DNA of 64,000 nt from Earliella scabrosa (GCA_022605405.1 JABYQQ010000035.1:124001-188000), one strand, 5' to 3'; shown: positions 46,973 to 57,055, counted from the first letter of the stretch. A program made the numbers and translations. The notes: generated from the letters alone by a model not told the origin.

Positions 46973-47153
46973 TGTAAGGAGATGGATTAGACGCGGGTCG
47001 TGGGAACTACTGTACAGTTATTGATCGCGCGTCGTACGAGTGCCCGCGCTGGGTGTGGGCACTCTCCATCGTCTACACCACATCTGTACTGCTTGCTGAG
47101 ATTATACACTCGGTTCTGAGCACTTCGGGCGTGACTAGGCGACAACCCTTACA
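46973..47153 (+). repeat. 5' LTR
   Basis: 181 bp, ends TGTAAGG/CCTTACA. Internally it contains the inverted pair GAGTGCCC (47038-47045) and GGGCACTC (47057-47064), able to form an 8-bp stem with an 11-nt loop. Short for a Ty3/Gypsy LTR. Confidence 0.95.
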
Positions 47154-47239
47154 CATTTTTGCTCACCCACAAGGGTGTATACCAGCAACCAAACACACAC
47201 AGAGTCCAACGGACCCAGTGAGTCATAAAATTTTATACA

Positions 47240-50200
47240 ATGCCCAAATCGAAAAAGAAGGCCGACCAACGTGGCGGTAATGCCGCTACGGACGGTACAA
47301 GAACGGCCGAACCTCCCGATCGTGGTGAACAGCCCGTCGGTTCCCCGCCAGCGACGCCAGATCATGGTGTCGCTGCTGACGCGCTCAACCCGACAGGACG
47401 AGCGAACGTCAGTCAAGGGTCAACCCTAACCCCGCTCGAGAGCGACAGCCAACGTGGCGACAGGGCCGACTCGAACGGCCGCGATCAGGCCGCCTCGCAC
47501 GGCGACACACCGTCGATCGAGTTCGAGCACCACCGTAGCTTCGTCGACGAGGTGGGTTCGCTAGTCACTCGGGCGCAGGGGCAGTTCGAGGAGATACAAG
47601 ACGACCTCGACAACTGCCTCGAGCTACAGCGTGACCTGACCGAACGGTTCAGCCGACTCAAGAAGGTCACCCGCAACGAGCAGTCTCGCATTCAAGACGA
47701 GATATCTAGGATTCGAGCCAAGTACCTTGGGGAGGACGCGATCGACACCCCGATCCACGGTAAGGCGCCCAGAGATACCCCACCCATGTCCACCAAGAGT
47801 GCCGAGCCGCTCACTGGCGACGGTCTTGGTGAGTCACCCCGCGCGCGTGCGTTGGATCCTGATGTGGTCTCGTACGCTGACGAGGCCCGCACGTCCACGC
47901 GTCCGTCAACCCTCGAACTGACTCGGGACTTCTTGTTCCGGGACCGCGAGGCGGACGAGTCGTCGTCCACTTATGAACGCCGCCGACATGCGCAGAACCG
48001 CGTACTCGCCCGTGAACACTACGAGGCGGACCGACGCGAGCGCGGCCGAGCGGCTCAGCTATGGTGGAAGAATCGTCTGATCCACGACGGTGTCAACCCG
48101 GACGACGGCGGCGACAGCTCGTCGTCGGATAGTAGCTCAACCTACAACAATAACGATAGCCATCGACCAGGCGGACCGGGAGGCAATGGCGGAAATTCCG
48201 GCCCACCTCCCCCAGGACCGTCTTCTAGCGGTGGTGGCCCTAGCTCAAGTGGGCCAGGGCGGCCTAGTGGACAACCCACGCGCCGCCGCTCACGGTCACT
48301 GGACGCAGACGACCAGCGTGCTCGCGCTGAGCCTCGCCGGTCATTGTCGCGGCCACCGCCGCCCCGTGCATTCACGCGGAGCCCTACGTACCTACACGAC
48401 GGGGAGTACCCGCTCCTAGACAATCAGTGGAGCGACCCTAATAGTGAGTACATAAATAATCAACTACAATCCATACGTCGCGCTATTAGAAGACGCCTTG
48501 ACGTCCAGCCAGACGAGAGGAACGCCCTGAAGAATGTGAAGAACATCCCCGCTCCTGAAAAGTATGACGGGACAGATGACGCGGAGGACTTCATGTCTTG
48601 GCTGAAAGCGTTATTACGCTGGCTTGAGATCCACCGCGTCGTAGGGCCTGACTCGGATAGCGACCGAGTCACGCTCTTCGGCCAGTTCCTCGTGGGCGCC
48701 GCGCGCGACTGGTATGATGAGATTGTCGATACCATCCATTCGAATGATCGTGCATGGACATTCGAGGATGCGATATGCGCCATGTTCAGACGGTTTATAC
48801 ACCGCTCCACTGCTCGTTCGGCCGCAGACAAATTCCACGCTGCGCGATACACTAAGTCAGCGGGAGTCAACGGGCTGTGGGAATACATGGTCAAATGGTC
48901 CCGTAAGATGCCACAGCCCCCAGACGACTACACGTTCAACCGACGGTTCGTAGCCGCACTGCCAGAAGACATCGGCGTGCCTATGTTCCAGAGCCGTAAC
49001 GTCTCGGTCGAGAAATCGTCGCCTGCTCAGCTGAAGCGCGTAGCGCTGGAGCAGGAGGAGAATAATCGGGTGGTCGAGGAATATCGGTCGACTCACCGCA
49101 AGGCTGCTACAGTTAATGACAACTCGACCACTGGTCGCACACCATTGCGCCGTGCAAGGGGACCACCATCTCAGGCGCGACCCGGTCGAGCTCTAAGCAC
49201 GCGCGCTGGCCCGTCGAACCGACCAGACAGCTCCGTGCAGACCCAGCGCGCAGACCAGCCACGCAGGCCCACGGTCGCATCTGCAAGCCCTGTCGCTGCA
49301 ACTAGCGGGGCGACGCGCGCAAATGCACCGACAGCCGGTGGTAGTAATACCGCGCCACGAACCGTCCGCTGCTATAACTGTCAGCGGGACGGTCATCTGT
49401 CTCCTAACTGCCCATATCCCCGCACGACCCATCAACGGGCGGCGAGGGTGATAGACGATAGGGATGAGGAAGACAAGCAAGACGTCTCAGGTGCTCCGGT
49501 GGCAGCAGTCGTCCCGGGGCATGAATCCGGTACATTAGCGGCTGACGCTACCGTAGAGCAACCGCCAGTCGAGAATAACAGGGCCCTCGATCCCGATGAT
49601 ATGGACGAGGAGCAACTCGGCGAGTATCTTGAGCACGAGTATCAGGTTTATGGCGGGTCCCAATACGATTCAGAGGACTACGTCTCCGACGAAGGAGACA
49701 ATACTGTCTACTTCGGGATGATGCGCTCGTACCAATCTGACAGCGATCACGGGGCGGACGAGCAGGACAGCCGGGATGGCGACGATGTGCCGCCGTCTGA
49801 TGAGTCAATGCAGACACTGCATAACCTGCTCCTTGAGGACTTTGGCGGGCAGCCGTCTCGTGTAGACGTGCTGCGTCAGGGCACGGTACTCGGACTGACC
49901 ATGTACCAGGTCGCTACCACTCGGATGGTACAGCTCCAAACGGTGTATGAGGGCGACGAGCTCCCCCAAGCACCGCCGATAGAGCCGGCCGGCGACTACG
50001 ATGAGATCCCTGACCTGATTGAGCCAGAGGACAGTGACGAGGAGGAAGCTCATGCATCGGCAGTACAGCAGTACCATGACCAAACGGTGGATGCTATACC
50101 GCTTCCCGATATACCGCTCGCATCGGAGGCCATGGAACTCTGGCAGTCATTTCAGGATAGCGAGCGAACGGAGCACGATATGCATCTGCTCCGCGCGCTC

Positions 50201-51250
50201 GTGTTCCGCCTTATTGGCGCGAACCAATACCTCACATCTGCTATCCAGATTGAGCGCGACAACGTCATGTCCCTCGCGGGCGAGCTGGACAACCTCCCAG
50301 TGCAGCAGGCCCAGGTAGTTGACGAGCGGGACCAGCTGCGCGACGAGCGGGACCATCTGCGAGCCCAGCTTGCCTGGTTTCGTCGAGAGGTTGGCTTCGC
50401 CATTGAGCGCGAACAAACCACTATCGAGCAAGTGAATGCGGCGCTGGCTGGCAGCCCACTTCAGGCTGACAGCCTGCGCGAGGTCGTGTCCCGACGGGCA
50501 GAGATACTCAATCGTGCTCGTGACACCATTCGCATTCGAGAGGAGATACTAAACAATCCCCTGTCCGCAGACCTAGAGGACGAACAGTTCGAGATGGACT
50601 ATGTGGACGACACCACTATGGCCGCTGCGAATACGGTGCTACAGCGCGCGATCATGCAGGACCCTAGCCCTCCCGCATATCCGCACGAACAAGGACCAGC
50701 CATGCGAGCTATGGCCGTGCACTCGGTCCACCCTCCTACCATGCCAGTCGACATGGCTACTCGAGCGCGAGCAGGTCGTCGACCAATCCCTCGACGCCTC
50801 GAGCAAACCTGCCTCGCGTTCATGATGCGTGTCAACGGACTCGAGGCTCTCGTGCTGCTCGACTCGGGCAGTACCGGTGACTCAGTCAGCCCCGACTTCG
50901 TTCGGGTATGTCAAGCACAGACATTCGAGCTCGAGAACCCCGCTACGCTGCAATTGGGATGCGTCGGGAGTCGCTCGCGCATCAATTATGGTACTCGAGT
51001 GCCAGTCAGCCTGGGAGAGTTCTCAGCTGAAATATATTTAGATGTCGTCAACCTCGACAGGTACGACGTCGTACTTGGGACGCCGTTCATGCGCCGCCAT
51101 GGCGTTCAGCTCGACTTCGAGAACAGCCGCATCACGATCCGAGGGACCGCATATGCCGCGCTGACTCCCCGGGAGGAGGACCATCAGGCGAACCGCCGTC
51201 GCGCCCCTCGGGCGACACCTCCATCGTCCAGTGCACCTCGCACTGAATGA
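47240..51250 (+). CDS. Gag-protease polyprotein of the retrotransposon
   Basis: 1336 residues from ATG 87 bp after the LTR. Seen in order: acidic/Ser-rich N-terminus, retrotransposon Gag core (KYDGTDDAEDFMSWLKALLR ... FLVGAARDWYDEI, about 435-600), CCHC zinc knuckle CYNCQRDGHLSPNC near residue 712, a long acidic stretch of some 450 residues with a coiled-coil part (DERDQLRDERDHLRAQLAWF), then an aspartic protease with LVLLDSGSTGDSVS near 1205. The acidic linker between knuckle and protease is unusually long for Ty3/Gypsy. It ends at UGA followed by CUA, with the pol frame open beyond. Confidence 0.93.
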   Translation: MPKSKKKADQRGGNAATDGTRTAEPPDRGEQPVGSPPATPDHGVAADALNPTGRANVSQGSTLTPLESDSQRGDRADSNGRDQAASHGDTPSIEFEHHRSFVDEVGSLVTRAQGQFEEIQDDLDNCLELQRDLTERFSRLKKVTRNEQSRIQDEISRIRAKYLGEDAIDTPIHGKAPRDTPPMSTKSAEPLTGDGLGESPRARALDPDVVSYADEARTSTRPSTLELTRDFLFRDREADESSSTYERRRHAQNRVLAREHYEADRRERGRAAQLWWKNRLIHDGVNPDDGGDSSSSDSSSTYNNNDSHRPGGPGGNGGNSGPPPPGPSSSGGGPSSSGPGRPSGQPTRRRSRSLDADDQRARAEPRRSLSRPPPPRAFTRSPTYLHDGEYPLLDNQWSDPNSEYINNQLQSIRRAIRRRLDVQPDERNALKNVKNIPAPEKYDGTDDAEDFMSWLKALLRWLEIHRVVGPDSDSDRVTLFGQFLVGAARDWYDEIVDTIHSNDRAWTFEDAICAMFRRFIHRSTARSAADKFHAARYTKSAGVNGLWEYMVKWSRKMPQPPDDYTFNRRFVAALPEDIGVPMFQSRNVSVEKSSPAQLKRVALEQEENNRVVEEYRSTHRKAATVNDNSTTGRTPLRRARGPPSQARPGRALSTRAGPSNRPDSSVQTQRADQPRRPTVASASPVAATSGATRANAPTAGGSNTAPRTVRCYNCQRDGHLSPNCPYPRTTHQRAARVIDDRDEEDKQDVSGAPVAAVVPGHESGTLAADATVEQPPVENNRALDPDDMDEEQLGEYLEHEYQVYGGSQYDSEDYVSDEGDNTVYFGMMRSYQSDSDHGADEQDSRDGDDVPPSDESMQTLHNLLLEDFGGQPSRVDVLRQGTVLGLTMYQVATTRMVQLQTVYEGDELPQAPPIEPAGDYDEIPDLIEPEDSDEEEAHASAVQQYHDQTVDAIPLPDIPLASEAMELWQSFQDSERTEHDMHLLRALVFRLIGANQYLTSAIQIERDNVMSLAGELDNLPVQQAQVVDERDQLRDERDHLRAQLAWFRREVGFAIEREQTTIEQVNAALAGSPLQADSLREVVSRRAEILNRARDTIRIREEILNNPLSADLEDEQFEMDYVDDTTMAAANTVLQRAIMQDPSPPAYPHEQGPAMRAMAVHSVHPPTMPVDMATRARAGRRPIPRRLEQTCLAFMMRVNGLEALVLLDSGSTGDSVSPDFVRVCQAQTFELENPATLQLGCVGSRSRINYGTRVPVSLGEFSAEIYLDVVNLDRYDVVLGTPFMRRHGVQLDFENSRITIRGTAYAALTPREEDHQANRRRAPRATPPSSSAPRTE

Positions 51251-51253
51251 CTA
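51248..51253 (+). promoter_or_regulatory. Candidate stop-codon readthrough site UGA-CUA
   Basis: The gag-pro stop TGA is followed directly by CTA, and the same frame stays open through the whole of pol. UGA CUA is the well-known leaky context used for example by alphaviruses and by several cellular readthrough genes. Readthrough here is inference; no frameshift is needed. Confidence 0.65.
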
Positions 51254-54200
51254 TCTTCGTCCCAAAAGGATAGCCAGGCAGTGTCGATGCGCGCGAACAC
51301 TACAGCGACCTCGAGTCGTCTCGATACCCCAGAGTTAGAACAACAAAAAATTCAGACTATACGTGCTCAGCTTTTAGCTGAATATGACGATCTGCTTCAG
51401 CCTGTACCATCTGTACTACCACCAATTCGTGACATCAGTCATACTATACCACTCATTGATAATAGCAAAACATACAAGTATCACTTGCCCCGATGCCCCG
51501 ACGCATTGAAGGGCAAACTCCTGGAAAAAATTGAACGTTACACTGCAGCTGGATGGTGGGAAGCGGCCCAGGTCCAACAGGCAGCACCGCTATTGTGTGT
51601 ATACAAGAAGGATGGCGGACTGCGTACCGTAGTCGACCTTAGACAACGGAATGACAACACGATCAAGGACGTCACCCCCTTCCCTGATCAGGATCAGATA
51701 CGCATGGACTTTGCCCGCGCGAGATATCGCACGAAACTCGACATGTCAGACGCGTATGAACAGATTCGTATCGCAGATGATGACGTCTGGAAAACCGCAT
51801 TTGCGACCATCTATGGCACGTTCCTCAGTCGTGTCACGCAGCAAGGAGACTGCAACGCGCCATCGACGTTCCAAAGATTGATGGTGTACATTTTCCGAAG
51901 CAAGATCGGGATATTCGTGCATGTGTATCTCGACGATATATTTATCTTCTCAGACACGCTCGACGATCACTCCGAGCATGTGCGCTGGTGTCTGAACCGA
52001 CTGCGGCAATTCAAGATGTATCTCAGCCGGAAAAAGTGCGATATTCTGTCCACAAGAGCGGACTGCCTTGGTCACATTGTCGACGACCGAGGCCTCCATG
52101 CTGACTCGGACAAAATGGCACGCATTCGGAACTGGCCAGCACCAAAGAACTATAATGAGGTGCAGCAGTTCCTAGGCTTGGTGCAGTATTTATCGCACTT
52201 TATGCCGGACGTCACTACATACACCGCACCCTTATCTGCTATGATGAAGAATGGTCAGTCGTTCATTTGGCGGCCCCTCCATGACAAATGCTTCGAGTCC
52301 ATCAAGCTGCTCGTGTGCAAAACACCGATACTACGCCCCATCGACCCTAGTAAGCCAGATCCTATATGGGTCATAACTGACGCATCGGTCAGTGGGGTCG
52401 GCGCACTGTACGGGCAAGGACCGGAATGGGAAACTTGTCGCCCTGCCGGATTCCTGTCCAAAAAGTTCACTACTGCTCAGCACTCATACTTTACATATGA
52501 GCAGGAGGCACTCGCAGCGCTCGAAGCACTGCTCAAGTGGGAAGACAAACTGATTGGACGTCGCTTCAAGTTAGTGACTGACCATAAAGCATTGACATTC
52601 CTTTCCGATAAACGAAAGGTCACAGCGCGGGTAGAGCGTTGGATCGAGTTCCTCTCCCGGTTCAACTTCGAGATTGTTCACGTACCAGGTGTCCTAAACA
52701 AAGTCGCAGATGCGTTGTCCCGGTACTACGCCTCAGAGGGGGAGGACACGGTACACCCGCCGTATGACCTCGTATCAGCGGACGCACGCCTGGATCCAGA
52801 TGGCGAGACACTTTCCGACCCACGAGTTGCTGAGCTACGCGCACAGCGGGTGCTCGATGTCAAGGAGCCGCGCCAGATTGAAGCTGAGGAGATGCATCGT
52901 CACCTACATCCTAAGGAGCCGTCAGAACTGCGTTCAACAGCGCTCGATGAGGACCCTACCGTCGCAGTATCCCGTGCTGAGAGGGAAGACCTCCCAGCTT
53001 CCATCAAGGGCAAGTTTGACTTGCTCAAGGTGCTGCAGGACGGCTATGAGCACGATGCACTATGCAGCAAAGTTCTTCAGAACCCGACGCATCATAAGCA
53101 CTTCAGAGTGCGTGACAACTTGGTCGAGCACCTGGACAATCGAGAGCGGTGGGTGTTGTGCATCCCGAACGTCCTGAACGGCCGCAAGCGCCTCATTCAA
53201 CTCATCATTGACCATGCGCATACGCTGATCGGTCACATGGGAAATACAAAGACTAACGAGTATATTCGCCGGTGGTTCTGGTGGCCATCCATGGCACGAG
53301 ATATCGAGAAGTTCTGTCTATCTTGTGGTACCTGCCAGACTACCAAGTCAGCCACTCAGAAGCCCCAAGGGCTATTGCATCACCTTCCGGTGCCAACTCG
53401 ACCGTGGCAGTCTATCGGAATGGACTTTGCAGGCCCATTTCCGGACTGCGACGGGTTTGACTATCTATGGCTTATCATATGCCGGCTCACCGGGATGGTG
53501 CACCTAATACCGACCAACACCACGGTTCGTGCATCACAACTCGCATGGATGTACACGCGCGAAGTCGTCCGACTGCATGGACTACCTGATTCAATCGTGT
53601 CCGACCGAGACCCCAAATTCACGTCCAAATTCTGGCGCGAATTACAGCGCCTCGTCGGTGTGAAACTGCTCATGTCAACTGCATTTCACCCGCAAACCGA
53701 CGGGTCGTCCGAACGAATGGTGCGCACGACATCTCAAGTACTGCGCACCATGATACAGCCGGACCAGCGTGATTGGGCACACCGGCTGCCAATGACGGAA
53801 TTCGCTATCAACTCAAGTCGAAATGAATCAACTGGATATGCGCCGTTCGAGCTTAACTACGGGTACATGCCTACGATGATGCGCGACCTCGAGCGCGAGC
53901 CCGCGCTGCCTGGTATCAAAGACTTTGCAGACCGCTCGCTCGACTACCTGCGAGGCGCACACGATGCTGTAATTGCGCACCGTGTCTCACAGACACACCA
54001 AGCAAACCGCGGTCGACGCGACGAGAACGCTCACGCCGACCCTGACTTCACAGTGGGGAAACTAGCTTACCTCTCTACTGCCAATCTTTCCTTACCCAAG
54101 GGCCGCGCACGCAAATTGATGCCCAAATACATTGGGCCATATCCGATCACGGCTGCGAACGCATCAGCATCGACATATACGCTAGAGCTGCCTCCGGACT

Positions 54201-54760
54201 TACGGGCGCGCGGGATCCACCCCATGTTCCATGTCAGTCGACTCAGACGACATGAGCCCAATGACTCCGCGCTATTCCCAGGTCGGGAGGCTGCCGTCTT
54301 CTATGACTTCGGTGCTGATCCGAATCAAGAGACTCTCGTGGACGACATTGTCGCGCACGAGTGGACCGGAAATGCGGTCAAGTTCCTCGTCCAATGGGAG
54401 GACGGAGACTCCACTTGGGAATCCTGGACGACCGTCAAGGATCTTGAAGCTATTGATCGATACTTTGAGCTGCTAGGTGTCGATTCATGGCGCTCGCTAC
54501 CCAAGTCGTCGCCAGAGAAGTCGACCAAGAAGGCCAGTGAAGCATCAAAGCGGAAAGCAAAGGGGTATGCGACAAAGTCGACTGATACACCAGCCCCTGA
54601 GCACGCAGAAGCACCTGAGCGCAGTACACGCACGACGTCGGTTGACGTCACTCCGGGACCGTCGGACAACAGAGACGGGCCGGACACCGCCGCCGGAGAT
54701 CTCGGGCGAGGACATCGGAAGAAACTTCCGTCCCGCAGAGCCCGAGAGGCTCGGCAATGA
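51251..54760 (+). CDS. Pol polyprotein: reverse transcriptase, RNase H, integrase, chromodomain
   Basis: Open from the codon after the gag stop to UGA at 54758 (1169 codons); first ATG at 51287. Seen: reverse transcriptase VVDLRQRNDNT, the catalytic VYLDDIFIFSD, RNase H VTDASVSGVGALYGQG and FTYEQEALAALEALLKWE, integrase zinc-binding H-H-C-C (HTLIGHMGNTKTNEYIRRWF ... CLSCGTCQ), catalytic D in GMDFAGPFP, D in VSDRDPKF, E in DGSSERMV, GPY/F-like PKYIGPYPIT, and a C-terminal chromodomain (AVKFLVQWEDGDSTWESW). All catalytic residues are present. No independent initiation signal is obvious, consistent with expression as a fusion by readthrough. Confidence 0.95.
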   Translation, partial: LSSSQKDSQAVSMRANTTATSSRLDTPELEQQKIQTIRAQLLAEYDDLLQPVPSVLPPIRDISHTIPLIDNSKTYKYHLPRCPDALKGKLLEKIERYTAAGWWEAAQVQQAAPLLCVYKKDGGLRTVVDLRQRNDNTIKDVTPFPDQDQIRMDFARARYRTKLDMSDAYEQIRIADDDVWKTAFATIYGTFLSRVTQQGDCNAPSTFQRLMVYIFRSKIGIFVHVYLDDIFIFSDTLDDHSEHVRWCLNRLRQFKMYLSRKKCDILSTRADCLGHIVDDRGLHADSDKMARIRNWPAPKNYNEVQQFLGLVQYLSHFMPDVTTYTAPLSAMMKNGQSFIWRPLHDKCFESIKLLVCKTPILRPIDPSKPDPIWVITDASVSGVGALYGQGPEWETCRPAGFLSKKFTTAQHSYFTYEQEALAALEALLKWEDKLIGRRFKLVTDHKALTFLSDKRKVTARVERWIEFLSRFNFEIVHVPGVLNKVADALSRYYASEGEDTVHPPYDLVSADARLDPDGETLSDPRVAELRAQRVLDVKEPRQIEAEEMHRHLHPKEPSELRSTALDEDPTVAVSRAEREDLPASIKGKFDLLKVLQDGYEHDALCSKVLQNPTHHKHFRVRDNLVEHLDNRERWVLCIPNVLNGRKRLIQLIIDHAHTLIGHMGNTKTNEYIRRWFWWPSMARDIEKFCLSCGTCQTTKSATQKPQGLLHHLPVPTRPWQSIGMDFAGPFPDCDGFDYLWLIICRLTGMVHLIPTNTTVRASQLAWMYTREVVRLHGLPDSIVSDRDPKFTSKFWRELQRLVGVKLLMSTAFHPQTDGSSERMVRTTSQVLRTMIQPDQRDWAHRLPMTEFAINSSRNESTGYAPFELNYGYMPTMMRDLEREPALPGIKDFADRSLDYLRGAHDAVIAHRVSQTHQANRGRRDENAHADPDFTVGKLAYLSTANLSLPKGRARKLMPKYIGPYPITAANASASTYTLELPPDLRARGIHPMFHVSRLRRHEPNDSALFPGREAAVFYDFGADPNQETLVDDIVAHEWTGNAVKFLVQWEDGDSTWESWTTVKDLEAIDRYFELLGVDSWRSLPKSSPEKSTKKASEASKRKAKGYATKSTDTPAPEHAEAPERSTRTTSVDVTPGPSDNRDGPDTAAGDLGRGHRKKLPSRRAREARQ

Positions 54761-56776
54761 GCGGTGGCTGCTAGTACTGGCAGCCACCCAATTAGAGTTC
54801 ACGCGCCGATTCAATGCACTGCGCTGGCGCTGTGCGTCCACTCCTTGTTCCCCATCACTTCCTTTTCCCATCGCTTCCACTCGACATTCCCATCCCTTCA
54901 TTATTGCTTCCCCTCTTACTCGTTCTGGTCCTCCACACACCCGGGCGTCCTCGACATCATGCCCAGAAGCCTCAGCCGGGCCTCCACGCCCTCCGATGAC
55001 GACCGCGGCAGCCGCCGTGAACGAGACAGCAACCGCGACAGCTATCGCGACAAGGACGACCGCGGGCGTAGCAGCGATCGCGACCACGATCACAGCGAGT
55101 ACCGACGCCGCCACCACAGTCAGTCTCGCCGCCGCGACCACAGCCGCCGCGAGTCCCCGCCCCAATCAGACCACAACCCGGGTTATAACGGGTTTGGCGG
55201 GCAGGTGAGTACGCCCGCATTCGCTCAGTTCGACGGCCCTAGCATGGGCGGTGGCCTCGGCTTCGCGCCGCAAGGTTATCACCCCGCGCCCAACTATTTT
55301 GGGGCGCCCGCCGCCGCTCCGCTCCTGTACCCGAGCGCATATGGCCCGCCGCCGCCGTACAACAGTGGGCAGGCTGACGAGCTGAACCGGCTGCGCAGCG
55401 AGGTCGCGCGACTCGAGCGCGAGCGCGAGGAGGCCTTACGTGCTGCAGGTCGCGAGGAGCGCCTTCGCCATGAGGCGGTCCGCGCATTCAATCTGCAAGA
55501 GCAGATCCGTCGCGCCGCCCACGCTCCGCCCATGCCTGACGAGGACGTCATAATGCAAGAGGCGGTGGCAGGCAGCTCACACCCCGCACGCCTCGAGGTG
55601 CAGTACGGCGACACCATGAGCCGTGCGAGCCGCTCGAGCACGTCTCGTCGCCCATCGGGCAAGCCTGCCGCCAAACCAGCGGCCCCACAAACCCCGCACT
55701 CGTCAGCGCCTGAGGCAGGCCCGTCGAGAAGCCGTTCTGCGCCGTATGCGTCGGCGCAAGGGGGGAGGGTGCAGGGCATTAAATACACCAAAGACTTTAA
55801 TAAAAAACCATATGAGCGGTCCATTAATGGTGGCAAGATGCGTGAGCGCACGGACACCAAGGAGCCCACCCGCTACTTCCTGACAGCTGGACCGCTGCCC
55901 ACGGACACGAGTCTGATCACGGCCGTAATCCGTCAAGCTGGGTTTGAGCGTAATGACATGGCGGTGTTCCGCCTGATGCAATGGTGGAGCGACGCGCATC
56001 GTAAGCCAGATGACCAACGCTTGCCCGAGGAGAACTTCCTCCTTGACAGCTGGAGCAAGTTATCGCGCCCTGCCTGGTACAAGACAGAGCGGCACAATCG
56101 TCATGCTCAGAAGTACCATGTTCTGAAGTCAGGACGCATCCCTTCAGTTGATCAGCCCATTGATGACTGGAACACGTACTACACCCACCACTCGAAAATA
56201 GAGTGCAAGGGGGTTCCACGCACTGCCGATGGAAACCTCGACGCTGCGATTTTAGAGGGACATCTACTGACCTTGCGTATGGTGTGTTCAGGACAACCGG
56301 CACGGGACATGAAGCGCGACTTGGTGCTCAACGCGCTCGCACCCATATTCCGAACCCCCGAGGCATACGACACGGTGATGGCCAAATACCAGGCCTCCGT
56401 GGAGGCGGACTTCGCCTTTCAAATCTCACCCTATGAGGGGCCACTTCCCCCGCCGGAGGAAGCACTTGTTCAGCATATAGTCAAGTGCGGTATTATGCGC
56501 GGGGACGTCATTATGTCACTCATGGCATGGGCTCAATACCGGTGCGAGACCTTCATAGTCTCACCCGCGGACGCCGCTATAGCAGTCCAGCCAGCTGGTG
56601 CGACAGCTGAAGCTGAGACGCCTGGCATCCTGGTGTCCGGACCGTCGACGGCCACCGATCAAAGTGCGAACGCTGACGCGCCCAGCAACGGCTTTGCCAT
56701 ACCGTCGTCACGGACCTTGCCTGACGACCGTATGGAGGTCGAATATACCCCTGGAGCGTCAGTCGCTAGTGCCTAG
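54761..56776 (+). CDS. Third retrotransposon ORF, unknown function
   Basis: The pol frame stays open after its UGA to a stop at 56776; the first ATG is at 54959, giving 605 residues from there. Seen: Arg/Ser/Asp-rich N-terminus (RRERDSNRDSYRDKDDRGRS), Gly/Tyr/Pro-rich part, coiled coil (DELNRLRSEVARLEREREEA), a basic linker, then a compact domain of about 250 residues starting GIKYTKDFNKKPYERS with many aromatic residues (AVFRLMQWWSDAHRK, WNTYYTHHSK, DVIMSLMAWAQYR). No signal peptide or membrane helix, so it is not envelope-like. I do not recognise the domain. It lies inside the element between pol and the purine tract, so it is part of it. Confidence 0.85.
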   Translation, partial: AVAASTGSHPIRVHAPIQCTALALCVHSLFPITSFSHRFHSTFPSLHYCFPSYSFWSSTHPGVLDIMPRSLSRASTPSDDDRGSRRERDSNRDSYRDKDDRGRSSDRDHDHSEYRRRHHSQSRRRDHSRRESPPQSDHNPGYNGFGGQVSTPAFAQFDGPSMGGGLGFAPQGYHPAPNYFGAPAAAPLLYPSAYGPPPPYNSGQADELNRLRSEVARLEREREEALRAAGREERLRHEAVRAFNLQEQIRRAAHAPPMPDEDVIMQEAVAGSSHPARLEVQYGDTMSRASRSSTSRRPSGKPAAKPAAPQTPHSSAPEAGPSRSRSAPYASAQGGRVQGIKYTKDFNKKPYERSINGGKMRERTDTKEPTRYFLTAGPLPTDTSLITAVIRQAGFERNDMAVFRLMQWWSDAHRKPDDQRLPEENFLLDSWSKLSRPAWYKTERHNRHAQKYHVLKSGRIPSVDQPIDDWNTYYTHHSKIECKGVPRTADGNLDAAILEGHLLTLRMVCSGQPARDMKRDLVLNALAPIFRTPEAYDTVMAKYQASVEADFAFQISPYEGPLPPPEEALVQHIVKCGIMRGDVIMSLMAWAQYRCETFIVSPADAAIAVQPAGATAEAETPGILVSGPSTATDQSANADAPSNGFAIPSSRTLPDDRMEVEYTPGASVASA

Positions 56777-57025
56777 ATCGCGCGTTGACTGGAGGTGGGA
56801 AAAACACGCGCTCTCCGCATAAGAGCCGGGTGCGACGTTCACGTCAGTCACCCTACCACCTGGCCAATTGGTCTCCAACACGGTGCTCAACCACCGGGCG
56901 GGCTAACAAAACACCACTGTATATATGCCGCCTATTATATGACTCCTACCAACTATCTACCCCACTCAATATTATTTATCGCGCGTTGGCGGATCTTGCC
57001 TGCGTACTATACATATCTAATTTCG

Positions 57026-57055
57026 GAACTGTGGGCACAGTTCGGAGGGGGAGGG
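57026..57055 (+). other. Palindrome and polypurine tract before 3' LTR
   Basis: GAACTGTGGGCACAGTTC (57026-57043) is an 8-bp inverted repeat with a 2-nt spacer, immediately followed by the purine run GGAGGGGGAGGG (57044-57055) abutting the LTR. The purine run fits the plus-strand primer for reverse transcription. Confidence 0.8.

Noticed and set aside
51281..51283. GTG as the true start of pol
   Set aside because: The frame is open without interruption from the gag stop, so the GTG is just the first start-like codon after UGA; readthrough fits better than non-AUG initiation.
54764..56776. Envelope gene of an errantivirus-like element
   Set aside because: No signal peptide, membrane helix or cleavage site; the protein is charged and soluble in character.
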